Assembly (NCBI GenBank): GCA_947488155.1
Contig: CANKYK010000002.1
Coordinates: 62,001 to 126,000 of the forward strand
Direction of reading: 5' to 3'
DNA length: 64,000 nt
Origin: an uncultured Erythrobacter sp.
GTDB lineage: Bacteria; Pseudomonadota; Alphaproteobacteria; Sphingomonadales; Sphingomonadaceae
Both the position numbers and the translations under genes were made by a program. Of this stretch, positions 53,753-63,967 are shown one piece after another. The notes beneath the pieces were generated by a model. That model made no database searches. It saw only the letters and a program-made list of their open reading frames with translations, and had not been told where the DNA came from. How positions within the stretch are numbered: position 1 is the stretch's first letter; every line of letters starts with the position of its first letter.

Positions 53753-53952
53753 AGAATTGCCTGCGCGATCTGCGCAAAGGACGGGGCCTTAATCAGGCTG
53801 ATCTTGCTGAGGCTTTGGAGGTCTCGCGCCAGACTATCATTGCCGTGGAGGCCGACAAATACGATCCCTCACTGCCGATGGCGTACCGCTTGGCCGCCTA
53901 TTTTGATGTTGCGGTCGAGGAGCTGTTCTTCAATCCGTGGAAGGCGGACTAG
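53749..53952 (+). CDS. Short XRE-family regulator
   Basis: 67 residues consisting almost only of a helix-turn-helix: LRKGRGLNQADLAEALEVSR and QTIIAVEADKYDPSLPMAYR, ending AVEELFF. This is the YozG/XRE short type. It is read with the upstream membrane protein gene and probably binds the twin sites at 53281-53330. It is convergent with the DUF177 gene. Confidence 0.9.
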   Translation: MKNCLRDLRKGRGLNQADLAEALEVSRQTIIAVEADKYDPSLPMAYRLAAYFDVAVEELFFNPWKAD

Positions 53953-54488
53953 CTCTTCTTAAGCGCGGCGAGCATCTCTGCCATCGGGCCGTCTTGCTCG
54001 CCTTCCGCGACGATGCCTGCCTTGGTGCGGACCGCATCGGCGTTTGGTCCTTCTGCGTAAGGATCAATCGCTAGACCCAGGCTTTGCGCGACCGCTTCGC
54101 CCAGGTCAAAGGCGTCGCCCGAATATTCAATCTCGTCGAGGTCTTCGCCGGACAATTCGATTTCGAGGTCTTCGCTGGCATCGGCGAGGGCGGCGCGGGT
54201 CGTTTCCGCATCGACGAATTTGAGCGCAATCTCTTCGCTCACCTCGACCGGAAATTCCTCGCCCGATACGGCGCAAATCTGCGTGAATTTGGCGTGCATT
54301 TTCCCATTGGCCAGCACTGCGTCAGTCGCAGCACTTTCTAGAGACATCTCGGCGCTTAAGGAGGATATGCTGGCCAGCGCAAACCGGCTCGCCAGAGCGC
54401 TCCTTTCCGCGTCATCTGCCTCAATCACAACAGGCTTTGCAGGCAGAGGACGGACCTTGACCATTCGGCTGAGTTCAGACGCGCTCAT
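53949..54488 (-). CDS. YceD/DUF177-family protein
   Basis: 179 residues. The DUF177 core is visible with CAVSGEEFPVEVSEEIALKF and FDLGEAVAQSLGLAIDPYAE; the C-terminus ends GPMAEMLAALKKS. In many bacteria this family is linked with ribosomal protein L32 and large-subunit rRNA maturation; rpmF is not adjacent here. Its start overlaps the chaperone gene by 4 nt. Confidence 0.85.
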   Translation of the reverse strand: MSASELSRMVKVRPLPAKPVVIEADDAERSALASRFALASISSLSAEMSLESAATDAVLANGKMHAKFTQICAVSGEEFPVEVSEEIALKFVDAETTRAALADASEDLEIELSGEDLDEIEYSGDAFDLGEAVAQSLGLAIDPYAEGPNADAVRTKAGIVAEGEQDGPMAEMLAALKKS

Positions 54489-55012
54489 GCTACGCTGTCT
54501 GCCTTGATCACTTGCTCATCGCTCAGCGCGGCCAGACGGACCGAAAGTTCTTGCAGCTTACCCGAAACACAGGTCGCCGATACCGCTTCGTCGCGGCCTT
54601 CCAAAAATGTCACATTGCGCACGACCGCGTCTGTAATTTTGGCGACATTGCTTTCGCCAAAGGCGCTTCGATAGGCGCCCAACCGGCCGCCAAGCACGCC
54701 CATCAATTTGCCGACCCGCTTGCCCACGACCACATCGTTGACGCCAAATTCGCGCAATTGGCCCTCCATGTCCTCAACAAACAATTCTGCGAGCAAAGCG
54801 CTTTCGCTACGCATCTCTGCTGCCTCTAGGCGCAGAATTGCTACGCTGAGCACAGCCGTGATCATGTCAAACCGGCCATCCACACTGTCATCGACGCCGC
54901 ATTCAGAATAATAGCTTGGCTCACGCGCAAGCTCGATTACACGGTGCCACAGGGCGCGCACTTTCTCACGTGGATCAGGCGCCGTGCCGAGCAGTTTCGA
55001 TAGGAATGACAT
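54485..55012 (-). CDS. Ubiquinol-cytochrome c chaperone (CBP3-like)
   Basis: 175 residues, helical, with ALWHRVIELAREPSYYSECG and VDDSVDGRFDMITAVLSVA and LFVEDMEGQLREFGVNDVVVGK, the CBP3/UQCC1 pattern. The family assists assembly of the cytochrome bc1 complex. It is characteristic of alphaproteobacteria. It heads a two-gene operon with the DUF177 gene. Confidence 0.9.
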   Translation of the reverse strand: MSFLSKLLGTAPDPREKVRALWHRVIELAREPSYYSECGVDDSVDGRFDMITAVLSVAILRLEAAEMRSESALLAELFVEDMEGQLREFGVNDVVVGKRVGKLMGVLGGRLGAYRSAFGESNVAKITDAVVRNVTFLEGRDEAVSATCVSGKLQELSVRLAALSDEQVIKADSVA

Positions 55013-55227
55013 TCAGGGCCCTTTCGCCTCAACATTCAGCCTCGCGGGCACGATTCTCCGCCGCATTCAGCCAGAATTCAACCAGTTCACCCCAGCTGCG
55101 ATAGACAGCGGCGTTGCAAGGTGCGGATCAGCCGCTTAAAGCCTTGCGAGATGTGATATAGGAAGCCGCTGAAGTGCGGCAATAGATGGCCCCAGATTGG
55201 TCATGAATTGAAGGATTAGCGGACACG

Positions 55228-55719
55228 ATGAATAGGCTTGATAGTGCAGCGGGCGCGAACATCTGGCGCAAGGCACGCGTGCTGATCTTGGTGGGCGGTG
55301 CTGGACTGGTGTTGGCCGGGTGTTCTTCTATTCGAGAGACGCGCGGTTATGTCGTCGACAACGTCCTGCTTCAATCGGTCCAACCTGGGATTGATAATCA
55401 GCGCTCCGTTGAGGGTACCTTGGGCCGCCCGAGCTTCACCAGCCAATATGGTGAGCCAACCTGGTATTATGTCTCCAGCGTCACCGGCCGCCGTCCATTG
55501 GTGCGCCCGCGCATTCGCCAACATTCTGTTCTGGCGGTTAAATTTGATGCAGAGGGCAATGTCGCCTCCGTCGAAAACGCTGGACTTGATCAAGTCGTCT
55601 TCCTCTCACCTGATGGTGATAAGACGCCGACCCTGGGCCGCGAGCGCGGTTTCCTAGAAGACCTGTTTGGCAATATCGGCACGGTTGGCTCCGGCGTTGG
55701 GCCGGGCGGACCGCAATAG
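55228..55719 (+). CDS. bamE: BamE/OmlA-family outer-membrane assembly lipoprotein
   Basis: 163 residues with lipobox GLVLAGC. It contains TRGYVVDNVLLQSVQPGIDN, VEGTLGRPSFTSQYGEPTWYYV, typical of BamE/SmpA proteins, and a C-terminal extension rich in Gly. It is a subunit of the BAM outer-membrane protein assembly complex. The 215 nt upstream hold the divergent promoters; no clear consensus was identified. Confidence 0.88.
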   Translation: MNRLDSAAGANIWRKARVLILVGGAGLVLAGCSSIRETRGYVVDNVLLQSVQPGIDNQRSVEGTLGRPSFTSQYGEPTWYYVSSVTGRRPLVRPRIRQHSVLAVKFDAEGNVASVENAGLDQVVFLSPDGDKTPTLGRERGFLEDLFGNIGTVGSGVGPGGPQ

Positions 55720-55761
55720 CGCTTGCTTGATTGCCGGAATTGAGCGCCCATATCGCCTGCC

Positions 55762-56322
55762 ATGAGTAACGATACGGCGAGCCACGGCCTGACCCAGTGG
55801 CACGGCACCACCATTGTTGGCGTTAAGCGCGATGGCAAAATCGTCATCGCTGGCGACGGCCAGGTTTCCATGGGTAACACCGTGATGAAACCCAACGCTC
55901 GCAAGGTTCGCAGAATTGGCGAGGGCGGCAAGGTTGTTGCTGGCTTTGCAGGCGCGACCGCCGATGCCTTCACCCTGTTTGAACGGCTTGAGAAAAAGCT
56001 GGAACAATATTCCGGTCAATTGCTGCGCGCGGCGGTGGAGCTCGCCAAGGACTGGCGGACTGATAAATATCTTCGCAATCTTGAAGCCTTGATGATCGTC
56101 GCAGACAGCGAGACCTTGCTGGTGCTGACCGGCAATGGAGACGTGCTGGAGCCGGAAGGCGGCATTGCGGCGATTGGATCAGGCGGCAATTATGCGCTCG
56201 CCGCGGCCAAAGCACTGGCCGACTATGAGAAAGATGCGGAGCAGATCGCGACCAAGGCTATGGCAGTGGCGGCGGACATCTGCGTCTTTACCAATGGAAA
56301 TGTGACACTCGAAACGGTTTAA
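55762..56322 (+). CDS. hslV: ATP-dependent protease peptidase subunit HslV
   Basis: 186 residues. The catalytic Thr is near the start in WHGTTIVGV, and the N-terminal processing site precedes it. [17 protein letters not shown] and [20 protein letters not shown] are diagnostic. HslV forms the proteolytic core with HslU. hslU follows 51 nt downstream. Confidence 0.96.
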   Translation: MSNDTASHGLTQWHGTTIVGVKRDGKIVIAGDGQVSMGNTVMKPNARKVRRIGEGGKVVAGFAGATADAFTLFERLEKKLEQYSGQLLRAAVELAKDWRTDKYLRNLEALMIVADSETLLVLTGNGDVLEPEGGIAAIGSGGNYALAAAKALADYEKDAEQIATKAMAVAADICVFTNGNVTLETV

Positions 56323-56373
56323 GTTCGTTGTTCGCCGATCGCTGAGCTTCCTCTTTCTTCCTGACGGATAATC

Positions 56374-57675
56374 ATGACAGACAATCTTACACCCAAGGCA
56401 ATTGTTGCCGCGCTGGATGAGCATATCATCGGCCAAAAGGACGCCAAGCGCGCTGTTGCGGTCGCGCTGCGCAATCGCTGGCGCCGGCAGAGACTGAACG
56501 CGGATCTGCGCGATGAGGTCACGCCTAAGAACATTCTGATGATCGGTCCAACGGGCTGCGGCAAGACAGAGATCAGCCGACGCCTCGCCAAGCTCGCAGA
56601 AGCGCCCTTTGTGAAGATCGAGGCCACCAAGTTCACCGAGGTCGGATATGTCGGCCGCGATGTGGAGCAGATTGCCCGCGACCTAGCCGAAGAAGCGATC
56701 CGGCTTGAAAAAGAGCGCCGCCGAGAGGCTGTCCGCGAAGCTGCTTCCGATGCGGCGATGGAGCGTCTGCTCAACGCATTGGTCGGCGACAACGCCTCAG
56801 AGGCGACCCGCGAAAGCTTCCGTCAGCGCATTGTGCAAGATGCGATGAATGAGGTCGAGGTCGAAATCGATGTAACCGAGACGCCCAATATGCCGTTTGA
56901 TATGGGCAATATGGGCGGCAATATGGGCATGATCGACCTGTCAGATATGATGGGTAAAGCGCTCGGCAAGACCCCCACAAAGCGCCGCAAAATGCGCGTG
57001 CCAGAGGCGTGGGACAAGCTTGTCGATGAAGAGGCGGACAAGCGGCTCGATGATGATGACGTTGCGCAAACGGCATTGCGTAATGCCGAAACCAACGGGA
57101 TCGTGTTCCTGGACGAGATCGATAAAATCGCCGTCTCTGATGTTCGCGGCGGCTCGGTTAGTCGCGAGGGCGTGCAGCGCGACCTTCTACCGTTGATTGA
57201 AGGAACAACGGTCAGCACCAAATATGGCCCGATGAAGACGGACCACGTGCTGTTTATCGCCAGTGGGGCGTTTCATTTGGCCAAGCCTTCGGACATGTTG
57301 CCTGAATTGCAGGGGCGCTTGCCGATCCGGGTCGAGCTGCGCGCGCTGACGGAAGAAGACTTTGTGCGCATTCTTGGCGAGACAAAGGCCAATCTGGTCG
57401 AGCAATATCGCGCGCTGATCGGGACTGAAGATGTCACTTTGGATTTCAAGGATGATGCGGTGGGAGAAATCGCCAAGATTGCCGCGCAAGTGAACGAGAG
57501 CATCGAGAATATTGGTGCGCGGCGTTTGCAAACCGTGATGGAAAAACTGCTCGAAGAGATCAGCTTTGAAGCGGAAGAGCACACCGGTGAAACTATTACA
57601 ATCGACGCGGATTATGTGCGTGGCCGCTTGACTGAGCTTGCCGGTAATAGCGATCTGTCGAAGTATATCCTATGA
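56374..57675 (+). CDS. hslU: ATP-dependent unfoldase HslU
   Basis: 433 residues of an AAA+ ATPase: [20 protein letters not shown], Walker [17 protein letters not shown], an I-domain with a Met/Gly-rich stretch ([13 protein letters not shown]), Walker [11 protein letters not shown] and the C-terminal [10 protein letters not shown] that docks into HslV. Its stop overlaps the next gene's start by 4 nt. Confidence 0.97.
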   Translation: MTDNLTPKAIVAALDEHIIGQKDAKRAVAVALRNRWRRQRLNADLRDEVTPKNILMIGPTGCGKTEISRRLAKLAEAPFVKIEATKFTEVGYVGRDVEQIARDLAEEAIRLEKERRREAVREAASDAAMERLLNALVGDNASEATRESFRQRIVQDAMNEVEVEIDVTETPNMPFDMGNMGGNMGMIDLSDMMGKALGKTPTKRRKMRVPEAWDKLVDEEADKRLDDDDVAQTALRNAETNGIVFLDEIDKIAVSDVRGGSVSREGVQRDLLPLIEGTTVSTKYGPMKTDHVLFIASGAFHLAKPSDMLPELQGRLPIRVELRALTEEDFVRILGETKANLVEQYRALIGTEDVTLDFKDDAVGEIAKIAAQVNESIENIGARRLQTVMEKLLEEISFEAEEHTGETITIDADYVRGRLTELAGNSDLSKYIL

Positions 57676-58085
57676 CGAGTAAACCTATCAGTGACCTGTA
57701 TGGCATGCTCAAGGGAATGGATCCGTTGCTGCATGACCTGCCTTATGTGTTCATGTCGGAGGATCGCTGGACCGATTTTTCGATTGAACTGAGCGGCATG
57801 TTCGCCTCCGTCCACGAGGACGAGGGCACGACTTATGTGTTCGCGCTGGACCAGGAATGGGAGATGGCGGCGGGCCTGCCCCGGTTCGCGAGGATCACCT
57901 TGCAAGTGCACTCTGATCTGGAAGGTGTGGGCCTAACTGCCGCTGCATCCACTGCGCTGGCGGGGGCGGGCATCGCCTGCAATGTCATTGCAGCGTTTCA
58001 CCATGATCATCTGTTTGTACCGTGGGATCGCAGAGACGAAGCGGTCCGGATATTGAGTGCGCTCGCCAACGACGCAGATCGATGA
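57672..58085 (+). CDS. ACT-domain-like small protein
   Basis: 137 residues with two ACT-like halves: [20 protein letters not shown] and [20 protein letters not shown] with [21 protein letters not shown]. The family is annotated as ACT-domain proteins of unknown ligand. ATG overlaps the hslU stop, so it may be co-translated. Confidence 0.75.
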   Translation: MTSKPISDLYGMLKGMDPLLHDLPYVFMSEDRWTDFSIELSGMFASVHEDEGTTYVFALDQEWEMAAGLPRFARITLQVHSDLEGVGLTAAASTALAGAGIACNVIAAFHHDHLFVPWDRRDEAVRILSALANDADR

Positions 58086-58186
58086 TTCTCAGCCGTTCGG
58101 CGAGCAAGGCCCCGATCATCGCTTGAGCTTACACGCTAAGAAGGCTCTAACAGCTCCCAACACTTTCATGATTGGGGACTGAAAGC

Positions 58187-61066
58187 ATGATCACTCAGAC
58201 ATTTCATCGTACTTTTCTTGCCAGCGTTGCAACCGCTGCCTTGGCCTTAAGCGCGCCCGTCTTTGCCGATAACCATTCCGATGATGGCGCGCAGGAGGCC
58301 CCAACTCTTTCTGCTCCCAAGATCGAATACACTCGTTGGCAGCTGGACAATGGCCTGACTGTGATCGCCCTGCCAGACAACACAACCGCCAACGTAACGA
58401 CGTCGCTGTGGTACAAGGTTGGGTCGAAACACGACCCGGAAGGCCGCTCGGGCTTTTCGCACTTGTTCGAGCATATCCTCAGCCGCAAGACGGTGAATAT
58501 GCCGTACAACATGATCAATAAGCTGACCGAGGATGTTGGCGGCCAGCGCAATGCCTCCAACTGGATTGATCGCACCAATTATTTTGAGACGGTGCCTGCG
58601 CAATATCTCGAGACTATGCTGTGGACCCACCGCGAGCGGATGGCTTTCCCCGTGGTCGATGCCGAGGTGTTTGAGAATGAGCGCAACGTAGTGAAAGAGG
58701 AACTGCGCACCCGCGTGCTTGCGCCGCCCTATGGCCGACTTCAGCGGGTTGTTATTCCAGAGAATGCCTTTGACGTGCTGCCCATGCGCCGTCCTGGTAT
58801 TGGATCGATCGAAGATTTGGAATCGGCCACTTTGGAAGACGCCCGGGCGTTCCATCAGGCCTATTATGGTCCCGACACAGCAACGTTGATCGTTGCGGGC
58901 AATTTCGAGATGGGAAAACTGCGTGGGTTGGTCGATCAATATTTTGCCGATATCGAACCGCGCACCAACCCGATCAGCCTAAAGATCGAAGGCGAAGAGC
59001 CTATACGCACGGAGCCGCGTTCAATCGCTGCAACCGCGCCTAATGTGCCTCTGCCTGTTGTTGGCGGTATTTGGAAAGCGCCCCCTGTTAACAGCGAGGA
59101 TGCAGCTGCGATCGAGGTTTTATCCGCGATCATGTCGCGCGGACAGAGCAGCCGGTTGCACACCGCCTTGGTGCGTAGCGGCAAAGCGGTTCAGGCGGCG
59201 CATTTCGATACAATGACGATGGACGGCGGCTTTATCGCCAATTTCGCGGTGCTCAGCCCGGCGGCCAATTCCGAAGAAGCGAATGCCATCCTTAACGCAG
59301 AGTTGGAGCGTGTTCGTACAGAGCCGGTGAGCGCAGCGGAGCTGACTGAGGCTAAGAACGAGATATTCTCCTCTGCTCTATCGGGACGTCAGACTGTGCG
59401 TGGACGCGCTTTTGAGCTGGGCGAGGCTTTGGTCTCAACCGGTAATCCCGATGCCGCTGATGCGCGCTTAGCCGGAATCGCTTCGGTCACAGCCGAAGAC
59501 GTGCGACGCGTGGCTGCCAAATGGCTCGATCCGAATGTGAAAGTCGCCATGACCTATGCTGCTGGTGAAGACGATCCGTCCAGCTATGCTAATCCGGTGC
59601 CGCGCCCTAACTATGGAACCGTGCCGCCCGCCACGGGTGCACCGCTGGCGCTGCTGCCTGAAGGTGAGCGCATGGCACCCCCGGCTCCTATTGATGCGCC
59701 GGAGGTTGTGCGTAGCGACTTTGTGACGAGCACGCTGGCCAATGGCATTCCGCTGGTCACAACCCAGACCAGCGATGTGCCAATCGCAACAATTACCGTC
59801 GTATTCCCTGGAGGGAACGCAAGCGATCCAGCTGACAAGGCAGGGCTCGCTGGCTTTGTTGCAAGCCTCGCCGATCAGGGAACAGCCACGCGGAGCGCGC
59901 CAGAGATCGCCGCGACTTTGGAGTCGCTTGGCGCATCGCTCAACATCAACAGCAGCCCGGACGGCACCTTTGCCAGCCTGACCGCGCCAACGGTCAATCT
60001 GAACAAGGCCGGAGAGGTCTTGGTCGATATCATTCAGAACGCCAGTTACCCGACCGAGGAATTGGAGCGGGAACGCAAGCGCGCGATGGATGGAATTGAC
60101 GCGACGCTCAAAGATCCAAGCTCGCTCGCCGGATTGGTCGCGACTCGCGTGATGTACGGCGATGCCCCATATGGCCGTGTCGCCACTGTGAGCAGCATTC
60201 CCAATATTACCCGCGAAGACCTGCTGGCTAACCGCGGGGTCTATTGGCACCCGCAAACGGCCAAAATTGTGGTGAGCGGCGGTATTGCTGCGGGCGACGC
60301 CGCTACATTGGCGGGAAATTTGTTCGGCGAGTGGGAGGCCAGCAGCGCGCGGCCCGCAATGGTCGCGAACCCAGCGGGTAGCGGCACTGCTCCGCGCACC
60401 CTGGTGATTGATATGCCTAACGCTGGCCAAGCCGCTGTGATTGCCGGTGTTCGCGGCACTTCGCGTTCGGACGAGGATTTCTATCCTGTGTGGCTGGCCA
60501 ATACCGTGCTTGGTTCAGGCTCCAACGGGCGCTTGTTTGAAGAGATTCGGACCAAGCGTGCGCTGGCTTACGGCGCCTATTCGCAAATGCCTCAGCTAGC
60601 CGATGCCGCCGTTTGGCGCGCAATTGCGCAGACTGACCATGCTACAGCCGACGATGTTGCGGCAGTGTTTTTTGAAGAGTTTGAGAAGCTGAGCGCTCAG
60701 CCAGCGAGCGAAGACGCAATTGAGAAGCGCCGTCTGTTCCTAGGCGGAGCGATCGCTCGCAGCCTGGAAACTAGCGGCGGCTTTAATGGGCTGGTTGCTG
60801 GTGCAATGCTGCGCGGGCTTGAGCCGGATGAGGCGTTCCAGATCGCTGATCGTTTGTCGGATGTGAGCGCTGAAGAAGCGGCACAAGTTGCAGCGGAATA
60901 TTTGACCAAAGATCGCACATCGCTGGTGATCGTCGGTAAGGCTGAGGACTTCTTGGAAGATCTTCAGGCTCTGCGCGGCGAGGTTGAGGTGATCGCTTTT
61001 GACGATCTTGACCTAGCAGCGAGCGATTTGCGTAAGTCATCCGGTTCAGCCTCAGTGGGCGAATAA
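58187..61066 (+). CDS. M16-family zinc metallopeptidase (two-domain)
   Basis: 959 residues from ATG 58187. A signal peptide (ending APVFAD) is followed by two M16 halves. The first contains the zinc motif GFSHLFEHILSRKT (HxxEH) and the downstream EEELRTR-like VVKEELRTRVL with the third ligand Glu; the second half (about 500-940) has DMPNAGQAAVIAGVRG and FEEIRTKRALAYG and lacks the zinc motif, as usual. It degrades peptides in the periplasm or envelope. A stem-loop follows. Confidence 0.93.
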   Translation: MITQTFHRTFLASVATAALALSAPVFADNHSDDGAQEAPTLSAPKIEYTRWQLDNGLTVIALPDNTTANVTTSLWYKVGSKHDPEGRSGFSHLFEHILSRKTVNMPYNMINKLTEDVGGQRNASNWIDRTNYFETVPAQYLETMLWTHRERMAFPVVDAEVFENERNVVKEELRTRVLAPPYGRLQRVVIPENAFDVLPMRRPGIGSIEDLESATLEDARAFHQAYYGPDTATLIVAGNFEMGKLRGLVDQYFADIEPRTNPISLKIEGEEPIRTEPRSIAATAPNVPLPVVGGIWKAPPVNSEDAAAIEVLSAIMSRGQSSRLHTALVRSGKAVQAAHFDTMTMDGGFIANFAVLSPAANSEEANAILNAELERVRTEPVSAAELTEAKNEIFSSALSGRQTVRGRAFELGEALVSTGNPDAADARLAGIASVTAEDVRRVAAKWLDPNVKVAMTYAAGEDDPSSYANPVPRPNYGTVPPATGAPLALLPEGERMAPPAPIDAPEVVRSDFVTSTLANGIPLVTTQTSDVPIATITVVFPGGNASDPADKAGLAGFVASLADQGTATRSAPEIAATLESLGASLNINSSPDGTFASLTAPTVNLNKAGEVLVDIIQNASYPTEELERERKRAMDGIDATLKDPSSLAGLVATRVMYGDAPYGRVATVSSIPNITREDLLANRGVYWHPQTAKIVVSGGIAAGDAATLAGNLFGEWEASSARPAMVANPAGSGTAPRTLVIDMPNAGQAAVIAGVRGTSRSDEDFYPVWLANTVLGSGSNGRLFEEIRTKRALAYGAYSQMPQLADAAVWRAIAQTDHATADDVAAVFFEEFEKLSAQPASEDAIEKRRLFLGGAIARSLETSGGFNGLVAGAMLRGLEPDEAFQIADRLSDVSAEEAAQVAAEYLTKDRTSLVIVGKAEDFLEDLQALRGEVEVIAFDDLDLAASDLRKSSGSASVGE

Positions 61067-61080
61067 AGACCAGACATGAG

Positions 61081-61113
61081 GAGCGGTGAGGGGCGTTTTG
61101 CTTCTCACCGCTC
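61081..61113. terminator. Bidirectional stem-loop between M16 and ABC transporter genes
   Basis: GAGCGGTGAG (61081-61090) and CTCACCGCTC (61104-61113) form a perfect 10-bp inverted repeat. It begins 14 nt after the M16 stop and overlaps the last codons of the convergent ABC transporter gene. No T-run is present. Confidence 0.5.
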
Positions 61114-62943
61114 TGCAATGCCTGCCGTCTCTTCTGCGCCCTCATTGGCCTGCCGTGCCCACATTTCGGCATAGAGACCGCGCTTGCCGAGCAGCTCGGA
61201 ATGCGTGCCTTGCTCGGCAAGGCGCCCAGCCTCCAGCACGATGATCTGATCCGCATCGGCAATTGTTGACAGCCGGTGCGCGATCGCGATGGTCGTCCGG
61301 CCAGCGGCAATGCGGCGCAAAGTGGCCAGTATTTCTTGCTCGGTCCGCGTATCGAGCGCGCTGGTCGCCTCATCGAGCAGCAGGATTGGCGGGTCTTTGA
61401 CAAGCGTGCGAGCAATCGCCACCCGTTGCTTTTCGCCGCCGGATAGCTTCAGGCCGCGTTCGCCGACCATGGTCTCAACCCCATCGGGCAATCCAGCAAT
61501 GAGCGGCGTCAGCGCCGCGTCCTGAGCGGCCTTCTCTATCACATCGTTGTTCGCACCGGCAGCGCCATAGCCGATATTGTAATGCAGCGTATCGTTGAAC
61601 AGCACGCTATCCTGCGGGACGATGCCGATTGCTTCGCGCACGCTGTCTTGCGCGACCTCAGCAATGTCTTGGCCGTCGATCAAAATCCGACCGGAGGTTG
61701 GATCGTAGAAACGGAACAGCAACCGCCCTATGGTGCTCTTTCCTGCGCCCGAGGGTCCAACAATTGCGATACTGCCGGAGGCCGGCACTTCAAAGCTCAG
61801 CCCGTGAAGGATCGTCCGTTCTGGCTCGTAGCCGAAGGTGACATTGTCGAATGCCAAATGAGGCTGGCGAACGATAAGCGCAGGAGCGTCTGGTACATCT
61901 CGCACCTCAACCTCGGTATCCATCAATTTGAACATCTCAGCCATATCGACGAGGCCTTGACGGATCGTGCGATACACCCAACCGAGCAGATCGAGCGGGC
62001 GGAACAACTGCATCAGGAAGGTGTTGACCAGCACCAGATCACCGACTGTCAGCTCGCCCTTGCTCCAGCCCCAAACTGTGTAGGCCATCGCGCCTGCCAT
62101 CAGAGCATTGGTGATCAGCGATTGCGTTATATTGAGCAGGCCGAGTGAGTTCTCACTCTTGATTGCTGCCTCGGCATAGGCACGAGCAGCCTGACTATAG
62201 CGCTTTTCCTCGCGCTCCTCAGCGCCAAAATATTTTACGGTTTCAAAGTTCAGCAGCGAGTCGACCGCGCGGTGCAATGCCTGACCATCAAGGTCATTCA
62301 TCTCGCGCCGCAACTTCGTGCGCCATTCGGTGATCCAGCGCGTGATCGCAATATAAGTGACCACCGTGACGGCGGTGGCGGCGACCAGCTCCCACCCAAA
62401 ATTGAGGTAGAAAATTACTCCCACCGCGATCAGCTCAATGGCGGTCGGCGCGATGTTGAACAGCAGGAAGTAGAGCATCATGTCGATGCTCTTCGTTCCG
62501 CGTTCGATGATCTTGGTGACTTCTCCCGTGCGGCGCGACAGATGAAAACGCAGGCTCAGACGGTGCAACCGGTGGAAGACATCTTCCGCCAGGCTCAAGG
62601 TCGCGGCCTGACCGACACGCTCGAACACGATGTTGCGCAAATTGTCGAACAGAAGTGAGGTGAAGCGGCCCAATCCGTATGCGACCACCAATGCCAGAGC
62701 GACGGTTGCGCCCTCGCTGACTGGTCCGGCCATTGCATCGGCGGCATGTTTATAGGCGAATGGGAGCGCCAATGTGACGCCCTTAGCCGCTAGTACAAGG
62801 ACCATCGCAATGACGATGCGCCAGCGCAGGCCCGGATTGTCATTGGGCCAGAGGTAGGGGAGAAATCGTTTTAGCGTTGCCCAACTTTCCGCCTCAGGCG
62901 GGCGGTTTGCATGGTCGGCAGATGTGGATGTGTCAGGCGGCAT
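61105..62943 (-). CDS. ATM1/HMT1-type ABC transporter, fused permease-ATPase
   Basis: 612 residues with six transmembrane helices (RWRIVIAMVLVLAAKGVTLA onwards) and a C-terminal ATPase with Walker A VGPSGAGKSTIGRLLFRFYD, signature LSGGEKQRVAIAR, and Walker B ILLLDEATSALD. The permease features FHLSRRTGEVTKIIERG and NFETVKYFGAE are typical of the ATM1 heavy-metal/glutathione transporter family. Such transporters export glutathione-linked compounds or support Fe-S biogenesis. Substrate unknown. Confidence 0.9.
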   Translation of the reverse strand: MPPDTSTSADHANRPPEAESWATLKRFLPYLWPNDNPGLRWRIVIAMVLVLAAKGVTLALPFAYKHAADAMAGPVSEGATVALALVVAYGLGRFTSLLFDNLRNIVFERVGQAATLSLAEDVFHRLHRLSLRFHLSRRTGEVTKIIERGTKSIDMMLYFLLFNIAPTAIELIAVGVIFYLNFGWELVAATAVTVVTYIAITRWITEWRTKLRREMNDLDGQALHRAVDSLLNFETVKYFGAEEREEKRYSQAARAYAEAAIKSENSLGLLNITQSLITNALMAGAMAYTVWGWSKGELTVGDLVLVNTFLMQLFRPLDLLGWVYRTIRQGLVDMAEMFKLMDTEVEVRDVPDAPALIVRQPHLAFDNVTFGYEPERTILHGLSFEVPASGSIAIVGPSGAGKSTIGRLLFRFYDPTSGRILIDGQDIAEVAQDSVREAIGIVPQDSVLFNDTLHYNIGYGAAGANNDVIEKAAQDAALTPLIAGLPDGVETMVGERGLKLSGGEKQRVAIARTLVKDPPILLLDEATSALDTRTEQEILATLRRIAAGRTTIAIAHRLSTIADADQIIVLEAGRLAEQGTHSELLGKRGLYAEMWARQANEGAEETAGIAER

Positions 62944-63013
62944 CGGTGGCGACCATGTGGGCGCACCTTACGCCAAGCGCAAGGCTCTCAAGAGGGTGGT
63001 GTAATCTTGGAGC

Positions 63014-63967
63014 TTAGTTGTAGCGGGCCGAATGCGTGATGTCGCGTAATCCCCTGTCCGCCGAGCGTGGGAGGTCAAACAGCACACGTTGGCGCGAGAA
63101 GTCGATTGCGACTCGGTCAAATAACCGCAGATGGTTCATACCCAGCGACAGCACCGGCTTGTCCTTGAGGCCAAGCGCTTCAAAGGCTGGTGTGTCGGCG
63201 AAGGTAATCGGCACATTACTAAGATTGACCCCACCGATCTCGAGTCTTCTTACAAATGACATTTCACCAGAGGCGGAAACGCCGTTGACGTCAGTGGTCT
63301 GGACGGTTTCGGCGCGCTTGGTGCGAATGCGCCTGCGCAGCGCATTGTTGGCGAGGCTTGCTTGTGCGCCCGTATCGATAATGACGGTGGCCTTTACGCC
63401 CTCAACCTCTGCATTGGTGATCAGCAATTGGCCCAACTTATGACGAGCGCGAACCACAATTTCGAAACCGCGCTGGCTGGCTTTCTGTTTGGTGACGTCT
63501 TCAATCACCATGGTTTCTTCGCGAAAATCAATCAGCACTCTGAAATCTTGCAAGGTATCGAGCCCGATGATGCCGTCGGCACCAACGTGGTCCCTATAGA
63601 GAACCGGAGCCGCCAGATTGTGGATCGTGCTTCCCCCGAGTTCCAGGCTGTCCAATTCCACCACCTCGACCGGGCGGCGGCTGGCCATCCCGACCAGGGT
63701 CGCCATGCCAAGCGATTCCAGGCCCAACGCATTGTTGATGCGGTGTGTGACTGCCGTTGCCTGGCTGCCGGTATCGATCATGAAGTTGTAAGGACCAGCA
63801 CCGTCGATAGTGACCGGCACAGTCATGCGTTCATTGCGCTCTTCTTCAAGGCTTAATATCTCGGTGTTCGGATTGGTGAAGTTGGGCGCGATCGATTGAT
63901 CCCCCTGCTGCTGCCCCATGCCAATGAATGCCAGGGAAAGTGCGGGTCCGTACCAGAGAGAATGCAT
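63014..63967 (-). CDS. Two-domain retropepsin-like aspartic protease
   Basis: 317 residues from ATG 63967, chosen because TAGGA lies about 7 nt upstream; a longer start at 63982 is possible. A signal segment (SLWYGPALSLAFIG) is followed by two aspartic-protease-like halves, each with an active-site Asp: NFMIDTGSQATAVTH and VIIDTGAQASLANN. The pairing of two domains in one chain resembles pepsin-type enzymes and may give an intramolecular dimer; other members of this bacterial family form dimers of single domains. Substrate unknown. Confidence 0.82.
   Translation of the reverse strand: MHSLWYGPALSLAFIGMGQQQGDQSIAPNFTNPNTEILSLEEERNERMTVPVTIDGAGPYNFMIDTGSQATAVTHRINNALGLESLGMATLVGMASRRPVEVVELDSLELGGSTIHNLAAPVLYRDHVGADGIIGLDTLQDFRVLIDFREETMVIEDVTKQKASQRGFEIVVRARHKLGQLLITNAEVEGVKATVIIDTGAQASLANNALRRRIRTKRAETVQTTDVNGVSASGEMSFVRRLEIGGVNLSNVPITFADTPAFEALGLKDKPVLSLGMNHLRLFDRVAIDFSRQRVLFDLPRSADRGLRDITHSARYN

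Noticed and set aside
59468..60430. 320-codon minus-strand open frame inside the M16 peptidase gene
   Set aside because: It is the reverse shadow of a well-supported M16 gene and its translation has no family features.
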